Positions 26,863-35,145 of a stretch of DNA of 64,000 bases are shown here, in pieces. The stretch is taken from the NCBI GenBank assembly GCA_002449145.1, contig DKCG01000032.1, positions 31,224-95,223 on the forward strand. Reading direction: 5' to 3'. Position 1 is the stretch's first letter; every line of letters starts with the position of its first letter. This DNA is from Christensenella sp. UBA6880 (GTDB taxonomy: Bacteria; Bacillota; Clostridia; Christensenellales; CAG-917). The notes under the pieces were generated by a model that did no database searches, was not told the origin of the DNA, and saw nothing but the letters and a program-made list of their open reading frames with translations. Both the position numbers and the translations under genes were made by a program.

Positions 26863-28292
26863 CGGTTGCTGTCGGGGACGTGATAGAAGGCGAAGTTTGC
26901 GACTTTGCAAGCGAGGGCGAGGGTATCGTCAAAATCGGCTCGTACGCCGTTTTCGTGCCGTTTGCCGTGAAGGGCGAGATCGTTCGCGCCCGCGTTCGCT
27001 ATGCAAAAAAAGACTATGCTTTTGCCGACCTCATTGAAGTAGAAAAACCGTCCGCCGACCGCATTAAACCCAAATGCACTTACTTCGGCACTTGCGGCGG
27101 TTGCGATTTGCAACACGTCACGCGCGAGTGTCAACTCAAAATCAAAAAAGCGAACGTCGAAAACGCGCTCAAAAAGACGGGAGGCTTGGACGTCGAAGTT
27201 GCGGACGTTGTGCGCCTCAACGACTGGGAATACCGCAACAAAATCGCGCTTCCGTTCGGCTACAAGCGCAAGACGGGCAGAGTGACTCTCGGCTTTTACG
27301 AGAAGCGCACGCACTCGGTCGTGCCTATGAAGTGGTGCGCTCTGCACGGCGAATGGGCGGCAAAACTCATTCAAATCGTCACCGATTGGGCAAATTTCAA
27401 TCATATAAGCGTGTACGACGAAACGAGCGGACAAGGCATTTTGCGCCACGTCGTTGCGAGAAATCTCGATACGCTGTCGGTGACTCTCGTCGTAAACTCG
27501 GACAGAGTGCCGAAACTTGCCGAACTTTGTCGGAATCTCGAAAAAGAATTTTCGGGCGTTTGCGTTTATATCAGCGAAAACAGAAAGAATACCAACGTTA
27601 TTTTCGGAAAATCCGTCAAACTCGTGTACGGAAAAGAGAAAAAACAAAATCTCGGCACGTTTGCCGCGGTGGTTTCGCCGATGTCGTTTTTGCAGGTAAA
27701 CAACGACGTGCGCGACGCCATATACGACGAAGTGTGCAAAGAACTTGCAAATTTCGACGGCGATATTTTGGAATTTTATTCGGGCGTGGGGCTTTTGACG
27801 GCGCAAATCGCAACGAGGCTTAAAGACGCGAACATAACTTCGGTAGAAATCGAGCCGAGTGCGGTGGACAACGCAAACGCGCTTATGAAATCACTTGGTC
27901 TTGACAAGAGGGTGAAGTGCGTGTGCGGCGACGTGCTCGAATACGTCAAATCCATAGAAAAGGAAAGCGAGCAAACGAAGTCGCAAGACGAGGATTTGCC
28001 CGACGAAATCAAGTCTTCGCCGTTTTATCTCGGCGAAAGCGAAAAAAAGACGGCAAGAAAACCCGTTGCGCTCGTTCTCGACCCGCCGAGAAAAGGTTGC
28101 GACAAGAGCGTGCTCGATTGCGCGATAGAAGCGAAAATCGAAAAAATCGTTTACGTCAGTTGCAATCCGCAAACGCTTGCAAGGGATTTGAAGATACTCT
28201 CGCAAAGTTACGACGTCGAAAGGGTCACGCCCTTCGATATGTTCCCTCAAACGAGCAACGTGGAAGTAATGTGCGTTTTGCAAAGAAAGTAA
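26856..28292 (+). CDS. rlmD: 23S rRNA (uracil-5)-methyltransferase, RlmD/TrmA family
   Basis: A 478-residue SAM-dependent RNA methyltransferase. A TRAM domain occupies about 1-60, the iron-sulfur ligands are C74, C80, C83 and C165-region Cys (CTYFGTCGGC; a further Cys at WCALHG), the SAM region is ILEFYSGVGLLT near 306-317, and the catalytic cysteine is C436 in SCNPQTLARD. An acidic Gln/Glu/Lys insertion lies near 370-400. The start is a GTG within the end of the esterase gene. The family methylates U1939 or U747 of 23S rRNA or U54 of tRNA; which one is not decided here. Confidence 0.88.
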   Translation: MLTVAVGDVIEGEVCDFASEGEGIVKIGSYAVFVPFAVKGEIVRARVRYAKKDYAFADLIEVEKPSADRIKPKCTYFGTCGGCDLQHVTRECQLKIKKANVENALKKTGGLDVEVADVVRLNDWEYRNKIALPFGYKRKTGRVTLGFYEKRTHSVVPMKWCALHGEWAAKLIQIVTDWANFNHISVYDETSGQGILRHVVARNLDTLSVTLVVNSDRVPKLAELCRNLEKEFSGVCVYISENRKNTNVIFGKSVKLVYGKEKKQNLGTFAAVVSPMSFLQVNNDVRDAIYDEVCKELANFDGDILEFYSGVGLLTAQIATRLKDANITSVEIEPSAVDNANALMKSLGLDKRVKCVCGDVLEYVKSIEKESEQTKSQDEDLPDEIKSSPFYLGESEKKTARKPVALVLDPPRKGCDKSVLDCAIEAKIEKIVYVSCNPQTLARDLKILSQSYDVERVTPFDMFPQTSNVEVMCVLQRK

Positions 28293-28313
28293 ATAAAATT
28301 TACTTTCTTTGCA
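28279..28313. terminator. Palindrome spanning the rlmD stop codon
   Basis: TGCAAAGAAAGTAAA pairs with TTTACTTTCTTTGCA. The stop codon sits in the stem-loop. There is no long T-run, so it may be a processing or stabilising hairpin rather than a classical terminator. It resembles the stem at the end of dnaE in placement. Confidence 0.5.
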
Positions 28314-28452
28314 GTGATATGCACGCAAAGCGTGTAATAAAAAACTCTTCTCAAAGGTCTCGGGGTTGAACGACGTTCCGGTGGAAGTGTAAAGACAAAA
28401 AATCAAATTGAACAAACTTCGGGGTTTTCCCGACGAATATAAGGACGAAAAT

Positions 28453-29472
28453 ATGAAAATCACGTATCTCGCAAAGAGCGAAAAAGGCATTGAAAGTTAC
28501 AAAATCGAAAACGAAAGCGGCGCGTACGCAGTCGTAATCACCTACGGCGCGCGCATTGCGAATTTGTGCGTAAGGGACAAAAACGGCAACCTCGTTGACG
28601 TTGTTGCGGGCTTCGATACGCCCGACGGATTTTTGGGCGACAATCCCTATTTCAACGCAGTCATAGGCAGAGTGTGCAACCGCATCGGCGGCGCAAAATT
28701 CATTCTCGACGGCAAGGAATACGACCTCTACAAAAACGACGGGAACAACCATTTGCACGGCGGCAAGGTCGGATTCGATTCGAGAATGTGGAACGCCGAA
28801 ATTATCGACGGCGTGGGCGTTAAGATGTCGAGAGTGTCGGTTGACGGCGAAGAAGGCTATCCCGCAAACTTGTCCGTGTCGGTGACCTACTCGCTTTCCG
28901 ACGACAATGCGCTTTGCTTAAAGTACGAGGCGAACGCAGACGGCGATACGCTTTGTTCGCTCACAAATCACGCCTATTTCAACCTTGACGGCGATTTCAA
29001 AACCGTACTCGGTCACGAAGTGTTTATCGATTCCGACTACCTCACGACCGTTGACGACGAACTCATACCTCACGGCGAAAAGAGAAATATCGTCGGCACT
29101 GCGTTCGATTTCAAAGCGCCGAAAACAATCGGAAAGGATATTAATGCGGACGAGCATATGCTCAAAATCGCGAGAGGATACGATTTCAACTACGTTCTAA
29201 ACGGCGAGGGCTTCCGCAAGGTCGCAACCGCAAAGGGCGAAAAGAGCGGCATAAAAATGAGCGTTTACACCGACAGACCCTGTATGCAATTCTACACGGG
29301 CAACTTCCTTAGCGGTTTGCAAGGCAAGCGCGTTTACGGCTATCAATCCGCTTTTTGTATGGAAACGCAGGGCTATCCCAACGCGCAGAACGTGTCGTCT
29401 TTTGAAAGCGTAAAACTCGAAAAAGGCAAGACTTACAGTGCGGTGACCGAATACAAATTCGACGTCGAATAA
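28453..29472 (+). CDS. galM: Aldose 1-epimerase
   Basis: A 339-residue mutarotase that interconverts the alpha and beta forms of galactose or glucose. Catalytic residues are seen as the His in NHLHGG near 100, the His in TNHAYFN near 171 and the Glu in METQGYPNAQN near 305. The start at 28453 (MKITYL) has GGAC before it; the open frame upstream is without homology. Following genes encode an acyltransferase and a HAD phosphatase, suggesting a loose sugar-metabolism group, but no Leloir genes are nearby. Confidence 0.92.
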   Translation: MKITYLAKSEKGIESYKIENESGAYAVVITYGARIANLCVRDKNGNLVDVVAGFDTPDGFLGDNPYFNAVIGRVCNRIGGAKFILDGKEYDLYKNDGNNHLHGGKVGFDSRMWNAEIIDGVGVKMSRVSVDGEEGYPANLSVSVTYSLSDDNALCLKYEANADGDTLCSLTNHAYFNLDGDFKTVLGHEVFIDSDYLTTVDDELIPHGEKRNIVGTAFDFKAPKTIGKDINADEHMLKIARGYDFNYVLNGEGFRKVATAKGEKSGIKMSVYTDRPCMQFYTGNFLSGLQGKRVYGYQSAFCMETQGYPNAQNVSSFESVKLEKGKTYSAVTEYKFDVE

Positions 29473-29543
29473 ACGAAAGCACTATTGAAAATCGCACGAA
29501 ACGGGGTTTTATATGCTCGTTTTGTACACATAAGGGCGAAATT

Positions 29544-30278
29544 ATGACTATTGACGAAAGATTAAAACAATTTGAGCAACTCGCTGCCGACGGTATGGAT
29601 TCAAAAAACGCCGTGCGCGCATTGAAACTTATCGGTATCGACGATTACAGCGAGGAAGATATAAAGTCGTTCAGACTCTGGGGCGATTATATGCCTATGG
29701 GCGATGTCGACCCGTACACCGAAACGCAACGCAATCTGCATATTTTGTGGGAAAGCGTAGACAGAGTGCCGCTTGGCGTAAACTGCAATTTCGCCGTGCC
29801 GTTCAGGCAAATCATCGCAAAAAAACTTTTCAAAAAATGCGGCGACGGGTTCGTGGCAAACGAGGGTTGCAGATTCAATTACGGTCATCGTCTCGAAGTC
29901 GGCAACAACGTGAGTTGGAACGCAGGCTGCTATATCGACACGAAGGGCGGCGTAAAGATGGGCGACTTTGCCATGCTTACAGAGTATGTCAAGATTTTTT
30001 CGCACTCGCACAGCGAACACGACCACATGCAACGGGAGTATAACGGCGTGGAAATAGGCGCATACGCAAAGATTTACACCAACGCGACCATTCTTCCCGG
30101 AGTGAAACTCGGCACGGGCGCAGTCGTCGGTACGGGCGCAATCGTCACAAAGAGCGTTGACGATTTTACTCTCGTGACGGGGATTCCCGCAAGAGTGCAA
30201 CGCAAGCGTAAATTCGACGGCGATAACCTCGAAGAAATGAATCAATATATGATGAAAGAAAAACTCTTTCAAAAATGA
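29544..30278 (+). CDS. Hexapeptide-repeat acetyltransferase
   Basis: A 244-residue enzyme of the left-handed beta-helix family. The second half shows the hexapeptide pattern (VGNNVSWNAGCYIDTKGGVKM, then IGAYAKIYTNATILPGVKLG, GTGAVVGTGAIVTK) typical of acetyl-CoA dependent maltose/galactoside acetyltransferases. A His in FSHSHSEHDH near residue 155-160 is the likely catalytic base. The N-terminal 90 residues are helical and less typical. Substrate unknown. It has a short ribosome site AAGGG and lies in the same direction as galM. Confidence 0.8.
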   Translation: MTIDERLKQFEQLAADGMDSKNAVRALKLIGIDDYSEEDIKSFRLWGDYMPMGDVDPYTETQRNLHILWESVDRVPLGVNCNFAVPFRQIIAKKLFKKCGDGFVANEGCRFNYGHRLEVGNNVSWNAGCYIDTKGGVKMGDFAMLTEYVKIFSHSHSEHDHMQREYNGVEIGAYAKIYTNATILPGVKLGTGAVVGTGAIVTKSVDDFTLVTGIPARVQRKRKFDGDNLEEMNQYMMKEKLFQK

Positions 30279-30346
30279 GAATAACGAAGTAAACTCTGAA
30301 TAGGGCGTAAAAGCAAAATTTGCATACGGCACAAAACTCTTTGAAA

Positions 30347-30988
30347 ATGAAGTACGACTTATACATATTCGATCTCGACGGCACAATCCTCGATACGCTG
30401 CAAGACCTTGCCATAAGCGTAAACTACGCGCTCGGCGTGTTCGATTTTCCGAGCCTTTCGGTAAGCGAAGTTGCGGACAGAACGGGCAACGGCGTAAAGA
30501 GGCTTATCGAGCAAAGCGTGCCTTGCGGTACGGACGCGAAAACCACGCTCGCCGTACTCGACGTGTTCAAACAGCATTATTTTTATCATTGCGCCGACCA
30601 TACAAAGCCGTACGACGGCATAGTCGAGTTGCTTGAAAAACTTAAAGCAAACGGTAAAAAATGCGCCGTCGTGTCAAACAAAATGGACAGCGCGGTGCAA
30701 GAGTTGGCAAAAGACTATTTCGACGGACTTTTCGACGCGGTCGTCGGACAGCGCGACGACGTGAGGGCAAAGCCTTATCCCGACTCGGTGAATAAGGTTA
30801 TCCAAACGCTCAAAGTCGAAAGAAACAAGTGCGTGTATATAGGCGACAGCGAAGTGGACGTTCAAACCGCGTCGAACGCGGATTTGCCGTGCATTTGCGT
30901 GAGTTGGGGATTCAGAGGCAGAAAGCGTCTTGTCGAAGCGGGCGCAAAGACAATAATCGACAATCCGCAAAAAATCGCCGAATTTTGA
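30347..30988 (+). CDS. HAD-family phosphatase (phosphoglycolate phosphatase-like)
   Basis: A 213-residue haloacid-dehalogenase hydrolase. Motif I with the Asp nucleophile is FDLDGTILDT at residues about 7-16, motif II is CAVVSNK near 110, the lysine of motif III lies in RAKPYPDSV, and motif IV reads YIGDSEVDV near 164. The small helical cap matches Gph/PGP and pyrophosphatase PpaX relatives. I choose the ATG at 30347; the ribosome site is poor. A strong bidirectional terminator follows. Confidence 0.88.
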   Translation: MKYDLYIFDLDGTILDTLQDLAISVNYALGVFDFPSLSVSEVADRTGNGVKRLIEQSVPCGTDAKTTLAVLDVFKQHYFYHCADHTKPYDGIVELLEKLKANGKKCAVVSNKMDSAVQELAKDYFDGLFDAVVGQRDDVRAKPYPDSVNKVIQTLKVERNKCVYIGDSEVDVQTASNADLPCICVSWGFRGRKRLVEAGAKTIIDNPQKIAEF

Positions 30989-31074
30989 GATTAAGCGCAA
31001 TTTGAAAATCGAGGGCATCGAATAGAAAAAATATAAAAATTCCCGCAAGAATATAACAGGAATACAAAAGGAAT

Positions 31075-31110
31075 ATCAAAAAACAGTCGTTTGCGCGACT
31101 GTTTTTTGAT
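31075..31110. terminator. Bidirectional intrinsic terminator
   Basis: ATCAAAAAACAGTCG and CGACTGTTTTTTGAT form a 15-bp stem with T-runs on both strands, between the plus-strand phosphatase gene and the minus-strand YitT gene. Confidence 0.85.
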
Positions 31111-31201
31111 ATGTTTTATTGAATCGTTTTGTATCCTTGAAACATTCAGCAAAATGCTGTCTGTATGTTTTTTGATATGTTTTATTGAATCGTTCTGTAT
31201 C
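31101..31201. repeat. 35-bp direct repeat after the terminator
   Basis: GTTTTTTGATATGTTTTATT plus the next 15 bases occurs at 31101-31135 and again at 31167-31201 with one difference. The unit includes the second half of the terminator, so a partial duplication of the terminator region is likely. Confidence 0.7.
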
Positions 31202-31253
31202 GTCTGATTTCCCTTCCGGGCTTCTATTCTCAAATGCGATACCGATTTTGATT

Positions 31254-32330
31254 TTATGATTCCGTTTCGTCCGTTTGTACTGCGGCGTCGTGCATATGCT
31301 CGGACGGAATGATGTCCGACATATCTATCTTTTCCACTTCGCCTTTCTTCAAAATTCTACCGCCCGTGAAGCCTTTGCCCGAAACTTCGCCCGCTTGCGT
31401 TATGTACATAAAGGCTTGCGGGTCGCACGCTTTGACGATATCTTTGACGCGGTTTATTTGCTTTTTGGACGTTACGCAAATGATTACGTTGTGTTCCTTG
31501 CCCGTGTAGTAGCCGACGGATTTGGATATGGTGACGCCTCTGTGAAGTTGTATGGAAAGTTCGTGCGCGATTGCGTCCGACTTGTCCGTGATGATGGTGA
31601 ACACGAGCGACGAGAGCAAGCCCGATTCAACCATATCGCAAACTTTGGATTGCGTGAACAACGCTATGAACGAGAACAAAACGGGGGACAGCAGACTCGT
31701 AAGTATCGTCGTCGCGTCTGTAGAACCGTTGATTTTGGATATTCCCAAAAGTCCCGATATTAACGCAACCACGCAGTCGCAAGCGGTTATCCACCATTGA
31801 GCGTGCGCGGCGGGGCTATGCTTGTATATGATTTTCCCGATGATGTCCGTGCCGCCGATGCTCAAATCCTGTCGAAGCATAAAGCCCATAGATACGCCTG
31901 CACACGCGCCGCCTGCAAGCGCCGCAATGAGCATAAGTCCGTAATCGCCGCTTGCAATGAATCGAGGGCAACCCACCGCAGAGAACATATACATCGACCC
32001 GGAAAAGATAAGAACGCATACTGTGGTGCAAGCGGCAAACCTCTTGTCAAGCAGTTTGAACGCCAATATAAGAAGCGGTACGTTCATAATGATTGTGAAA
32101 ACACCGGGGTCGAAAAGGCTGTTCGATAACATCCTGACCGCCTCGATGGGGCTGTCCGCCGCCGCAAGGTGTATTAGTGCGGCAAGTCCGCCCACGCCGC
32201 CCGGTGCAAATCCGTTCGGATTTATAAACAGATAAGCCGAAAAAGCCCTCAAAAACGAGAACACCAACATTACAGCCGACAATTTGAGCCAGAATGCGGT
32301 TTGATTTTTGTCCATTGTGATTTTTTCCAT
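31254..32330 (-). CDS. YitT-family membrane protein (DUF161/DUF2179)
   Basis: A 358-residue membrane protein of the YitT family, unknown function, common in Firmicutes. Five to six hydrophobic segments fill residues about 8-215, including GGVGGLAALIHL and SIGGTDIIGKI, and the C-terminal cytoplasmic DUF2179 domain follows (VTISKSVGYYTGKEHNVIICVTSK begins it). The frame is open to 32396, but a good promoter overlaps that part, so I take the ATG at 32330. The last 40 residues are acidic. Confidence 0.85.
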   Translation of the reverse strand: MEKITMDKNQTAFWLKLSAVMLVFSFLRAFSAYLFINPNGFAPGGVGGLAALIHLAAADSPIEAVRMLSNSLFDPGVFTIIMNVPLLILAFKLLDKRFAACTTVCVLIFSGSMYMFSAVGCPRFIASGDYGLMLIAALAGGACAGVSMGFMLRQDLSIGGTDIIGKIIYKHSPAAHAQWWITACDCVVALISGLLGISKINGSTDATTILTSLLSPVLFSFIALFTQSKVCDMVESGLLSSLVFTIITDKSDAIAHELSIQLHRGVTISKSVGYYTGKEHNVIICVTSKKQINRVKDIVKACDPQAFMYITQAGEVSGKGFTGGRILKKGEVEKIDMSDIIPSEHMHDAAVQTDETES

Positions 32331-32374
32331 ATGTGCCGCCGTCGCGGAAACTTTGTTTCCGATGTGTATATCAA

Positions 32375-32403
32375 AAGATAAGAATTTATTTTTCAAAAGT
32401 CAA
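32375..32403 (-). promoter_or_regulatory. Sigma-70-type promoter of the YitT gene
   Basis: On the minus strand TTGACT (32403-32398) and TATCTT (32380-32375) are separated by 17 bases. This decides the start of the YitT gene, since the upstream start candidate would lie before the transcript. Confidence 0.65.
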
Positions 32404-32507
32404 GCATTTTGAGGATGTGTGTGTTTTTCAAAATAAATATTCATACAAGTGTATGTTTTTAATGAGGATTTAAGGATTTTTGAATATCGTTTTGGATGTG
32501 GGGCGCA

Positions 32508-32536
32508 TTGACAAAAAAGCGTTTTTATGGCATAAT
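32508..32536 (+). promoter_or_regulatory. Sigma-70-type promoter of the DUF1538 operon
   Basis: A perfect TTGACA at 32508-32513 and CATAAT at 32531-32536 with a 17-base spacer, 66 bases before the start codon. Confidence 0.8.
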
Positions 32537-32602
32537 AATATCCGCATTATATCTATAAATAAAATAAATAAAATAAATATATTTTGTCGGCAAATACACT
32601 GT

Positions 32603-34195
32603 ATGGAAAAAGAAAAGGACATACATATTCAAAAAGATCTTATGTCGCAAAGATCTATGGCGAAAAGCATCGGAATGAACACTCTTTCAAAGTTGAAAGA
32701 ATCCTTGTTTTCCGTGCTTCCCGTTGCTGTTATCGTGCTTATTTTCGCTCTTACGCCGATAACCGATTTTACGTCGAAAGAAATCGTCGCGTTTGTCGTG
32801 TCGGCGATTATGCTCATTTTGGGTATAGCGTTGTTCAACGTCGGCGCGGACCTTGCTATGACGCCTATGGGCGAACAGGTCGGCGCAGGTTTGACGAAGT
32901 CCAAAAAACTGCCTCTGCTTCTCGGCGTAGGTTTTGCTATGGGCGTGCTTATCACCGTTGCAGAACCCGATTTGAGCGTGCTTGCAGAGCAAGTCAAAGC
33001 GGTTATGAACAGCACCGTGCTTATCGTTACGGTGGGCGTGGGCGTAGGCTTGTTTTTGGTTATCGCAATCTCGAAAATCGTTTTCAGAAAGGACTTGTCT
33101 TCGCTGCTTCTGTTCTTCTATATGGTGCTTTTTGCCTTAACAGCGATTATGTTTGAAAAGGGCAAAGGCGTATTTTTGCCGATGGCGTTCGACTCGGGCG
33201 GCGTTACGACGGGACCTATCACCGTGCCGTTTATTATGGCTCTCGGCGTGGGCGTCGCACTCAACTCGGGCGGCCGCAACGCAAAAGAAAACAGTTTCGG
33301 TCTTATCGCACTTTGCTCGATAGGTCCTATGCTCGCGGTTATGGCGCTGTCGCTTGCAACGAAAGGGGGTATGTCCTTTACGCTTTCCGACTACTCGATT
33401 GACGCAAATCTCGGCGCAAACTTCGCGCCCGCTCTCGGCGGCGTCGCTCTCGAAGTGCTTATTGCGCTCGGTCTTATCGTCGTGTTCTTTGCGATACTGC
33501 AAGTGACCGTCCTCAAACTTCCCAAACAAAAATTGCTTCAAATCGGCATAGGTATCCTTTATACCTACGTCGGACTCGTGGTGTTCCTCACGTCCGTCAA
33601 GGTCGGATTTATGCCCATAGGCTTCAAACTCGGCGCTCAAATCGCAAACTTCTCCAAACCGCTTCTCATCGTATTTGCGTTCGTGATAGGTTTCGTGGTC
33701 GTTCTTGCCGAGCCTGCCGTGCACGTCCTCAACAAGCAAGTCGAACAAATCACCAACGGCGCAGTGTCCAAACGCTCTATGCTCGTTGCGTTGTCGATAG
33801 GCGTGGGATTGTCAATCGGTCTTAGCGTCATAAGAATCATTTACGGATTCTCGCTTCTTTACTATCTGATTCCCGGGTATCTCATTTCGCTCGGATTGTC
33901 GTTCTTCGTGCCGAAGATTTACACCGCAATCGCATTCGACTCGGGCGGTGTTGCAAGCGGTCCGTTGACGTCGAGTTTCATTTTGCCGTTTGCAGTCGGC
34001 GCGTGCGCCGTGCTTTGCGGCGAACAAGAGGTGCTCAACCTCGCTTTCGGCATCGTCGCTATGGTTGCGATGACCCCGCTCATCACAATCCAACTTCTCG
34101 GCTTCAGAGCGGTGGCAAGCGCGAAAGTCAAAGACAAAATCGTTATGCGCCGTATTCTCGACGCAGACGACGAGCAAATCATCAACTTTATGTGA
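32603..34195 (+). CDS. DUF1538 integral membrane protein (putative transporter)
   Basis: A 530-residue protein with about 14 hydrophobic segments in two similar halves. Each half holds a matching signature: MAFDSGGVTTGP near residue 195 and IAFDSGGVASGP near 445, and also AEPDLSVL near 120 and AEPAVHVL near 373. This internal duplication is usual in inverted-repeat secondary transporters. DUF1538 has no established substrate. It is followed within 9 bases by two P-II-like genes, so its activity is probably controlled by them. The start has no clear ribosome site; ATG at 32642 is an alternative. Confidence 0.88.
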   Translation: MEKEKDIHIQKDLMSQRSMAKSIGMNTLSKLKESLFSVLPVAVIVLIFALTPITDFTSKEIVAFVVSAIMLILGIALFNVGADLAMTPMGEQVGAGLTKSKKLPLLLGVGFAMGVLITVAEPDLSVLAEQVKAVMNSTVLIVTVGVGVGLFLVIAISKIVFRKDLSSLLLFFYMVLFALTAIMFEKGKGVFLPMAFDSGGVTTGPITVPFIMALGVGVALNSGGRNAKENSFGLIALCSIGPMLAVMALSLATKGGMSFTLSDYSIDANLGANFAPALGGVALEVLIALGLIVVFFAILQVTVLKLPKQKLLQIGIGILYTYVGLVVFLTSVKVGFMPIGFKLGAQIANFSKPLLIVFAFVIGFVVVLAEPAVHVLNKQVEQITNGAVSKRSMLVALSIGVGLSIGLSVIRIIYGFSLLYYLIPGYLISLGLSFFVPKIYTAIAFDSGGVASGPLTSSFILPFAVGACAVLCGEQEVLNLAFGIVAMVAMTPLITIQLLGFRAVASAKVKDKIVMRRILDADDEQIINFM

Positions 34196-34204
34196 GGGGG
34201 TATT

Positions 34205-34678
34205 ATGGCTGACAAAATCGTGGAAAAAGTCAAAAAAGTCGCAAAAAAAGCGGCTGCCAAAAATGCGGAAATAAAAGCCGCAAGAAACAATGCCTCGTCC
34301 GCGCCGAAGGTAAATTCGGGCAAACTTATGTTGCTCGTGAGTATCGTTCCCAACAACAAGGCGGAATTTTACACCGACCTTTTGCAATCCTCTTTTGAGG
34401 TGAACTTCCAATGGACGGCGCGCGCAAGAGGTACGGCAAACGCCGAAATGCTCAGCCTTTCGGAATGGAACGACCAAACAAAAACCGCAATTTTCAGCGT
34501 AATTAAACAAGAAAGAGCGAAAGAGGCTCTCGCTACGCTTGAAAATAAATTCAACACAATAAGAAAAGGCAAAGGCATTGCCTTTACCGTGCCGTTTTCA
34601 AGTATGATAGGCGTTGCCGCATACGGATTTTTGAGCAATAACCTCAAAACAGTGAAGGGGGAAAACAATGAGCGATAA
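34205..34678 (+). CDS. P-II-like protein with basic N-terminal extension
   Basis: A 157-residue protein. Residues 1-45 are a Lys/Ala-rich helical extension not found in classical GlnB; the rest fits the ferredoxin-like P-II fold (LMLLVSIVPNNKAEFYTDLL, later RGTANAEML in the place of the T-loop region). Ribosome site GAGGGGG is strong. It stands between the DUF1538 gene and a second P-II-like gene, overlapping the latter by 11 bases. The two probably form hetero- or alternative trimers acting on the membrane protein; this is inferred from context. Confidence 0.8.
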   Translation: MADKIVEKVKKVAKKAAAKNAEIKAARNNASSAPKVNSGKLMLLVSIVPNNKAEFYTDLLQSSFEVNFQWTARARGTANAEMLSLSEWNDQTKTAIFSVIKQERAKEALATLENKFNTIRKGKGIAFTVPFSSMIGVAAYGFLSNNLKTVKGENNER

Positions 34679-34991
34679 ACAATATCAAGTCATCGTGTGT
34701 ATAGTCAACAACGGTTTTGCCGACGAGGCAATGGACGCCGCTCGCGCCGTGGGCGCAAGAGGCGGTACGGTTATGAGCGCAAGAGGCACTGCCAATATCG
34801 AGGCGGAAAAAGCGTTTCAAATCCAAATCCAACCCGAAAAAGAAATGATTATGATTCTCGTGAGCGAGGATATAAAAGAGGACGTTATGCACGCGCTTTA
34901 CAGAAGCGTAGGCACGCATACGCCCGCGCACGGAATCGCCTTTGCAATGCCCGTAGACGGCGTTGTGGGAATCGGCACACCCGCTCAATAA
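34668..34991 (+). CDS. P-II family regulatory protein
   Basis: A 107-residue protein of P-II (GlnB-like) fold: YQVIVCIVNNGFADEAMDAA, then the T-loop region GARGGTVMSARGT, and the end MPVDGVVGIG. The uridylylated tyrosine of GlnB is not present. Proteins like this accompany DUF1538 and bicarbonate or ammonium transporters in other genomes and bind adenine nucleotides. Its ribosome site (AAGGGGG) lies in the preceding gene. It is the last gene before a terminator. Confidence 0.88.
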   Translation: MSDKQYQVIVCIVNNGFADEAMDAARAVGARGGTVMSARGTANIEAEKAFQIQIQPEKEMIMILVSEDIKEDVMHALYRSVGTHTPAHGIAFAMPVDGVVGIGTPAQ

Positions 34992-35047
34992 TCGTTTGTA
35001 GCGAAATAATCAAAATATGAAAATTGCCACCGACAGATATGAAAAAT

Positions 35048-35079
35048 GCCACCGAATTTTCGGTGGCTATATTTTTTTG
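35048..35079 (+). terminator. Intrinsic terminator of the DUF1538 operon
   Basis: GCCACCGAA and TTCGGTGGC form a nine-base stem followed by TATATTTTTTT. The next 65 bases contain a repeated ATAGTTTAT/TTGCACGATAGT stretch. Confidence 0.8.
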
Positions 35080-35145
35080 CAACATAGTTTATTTTTTTGC
35101 ACGATAGTTTATGGCTTTTTGCACGATAGTGCAAATCCGTCTTTA

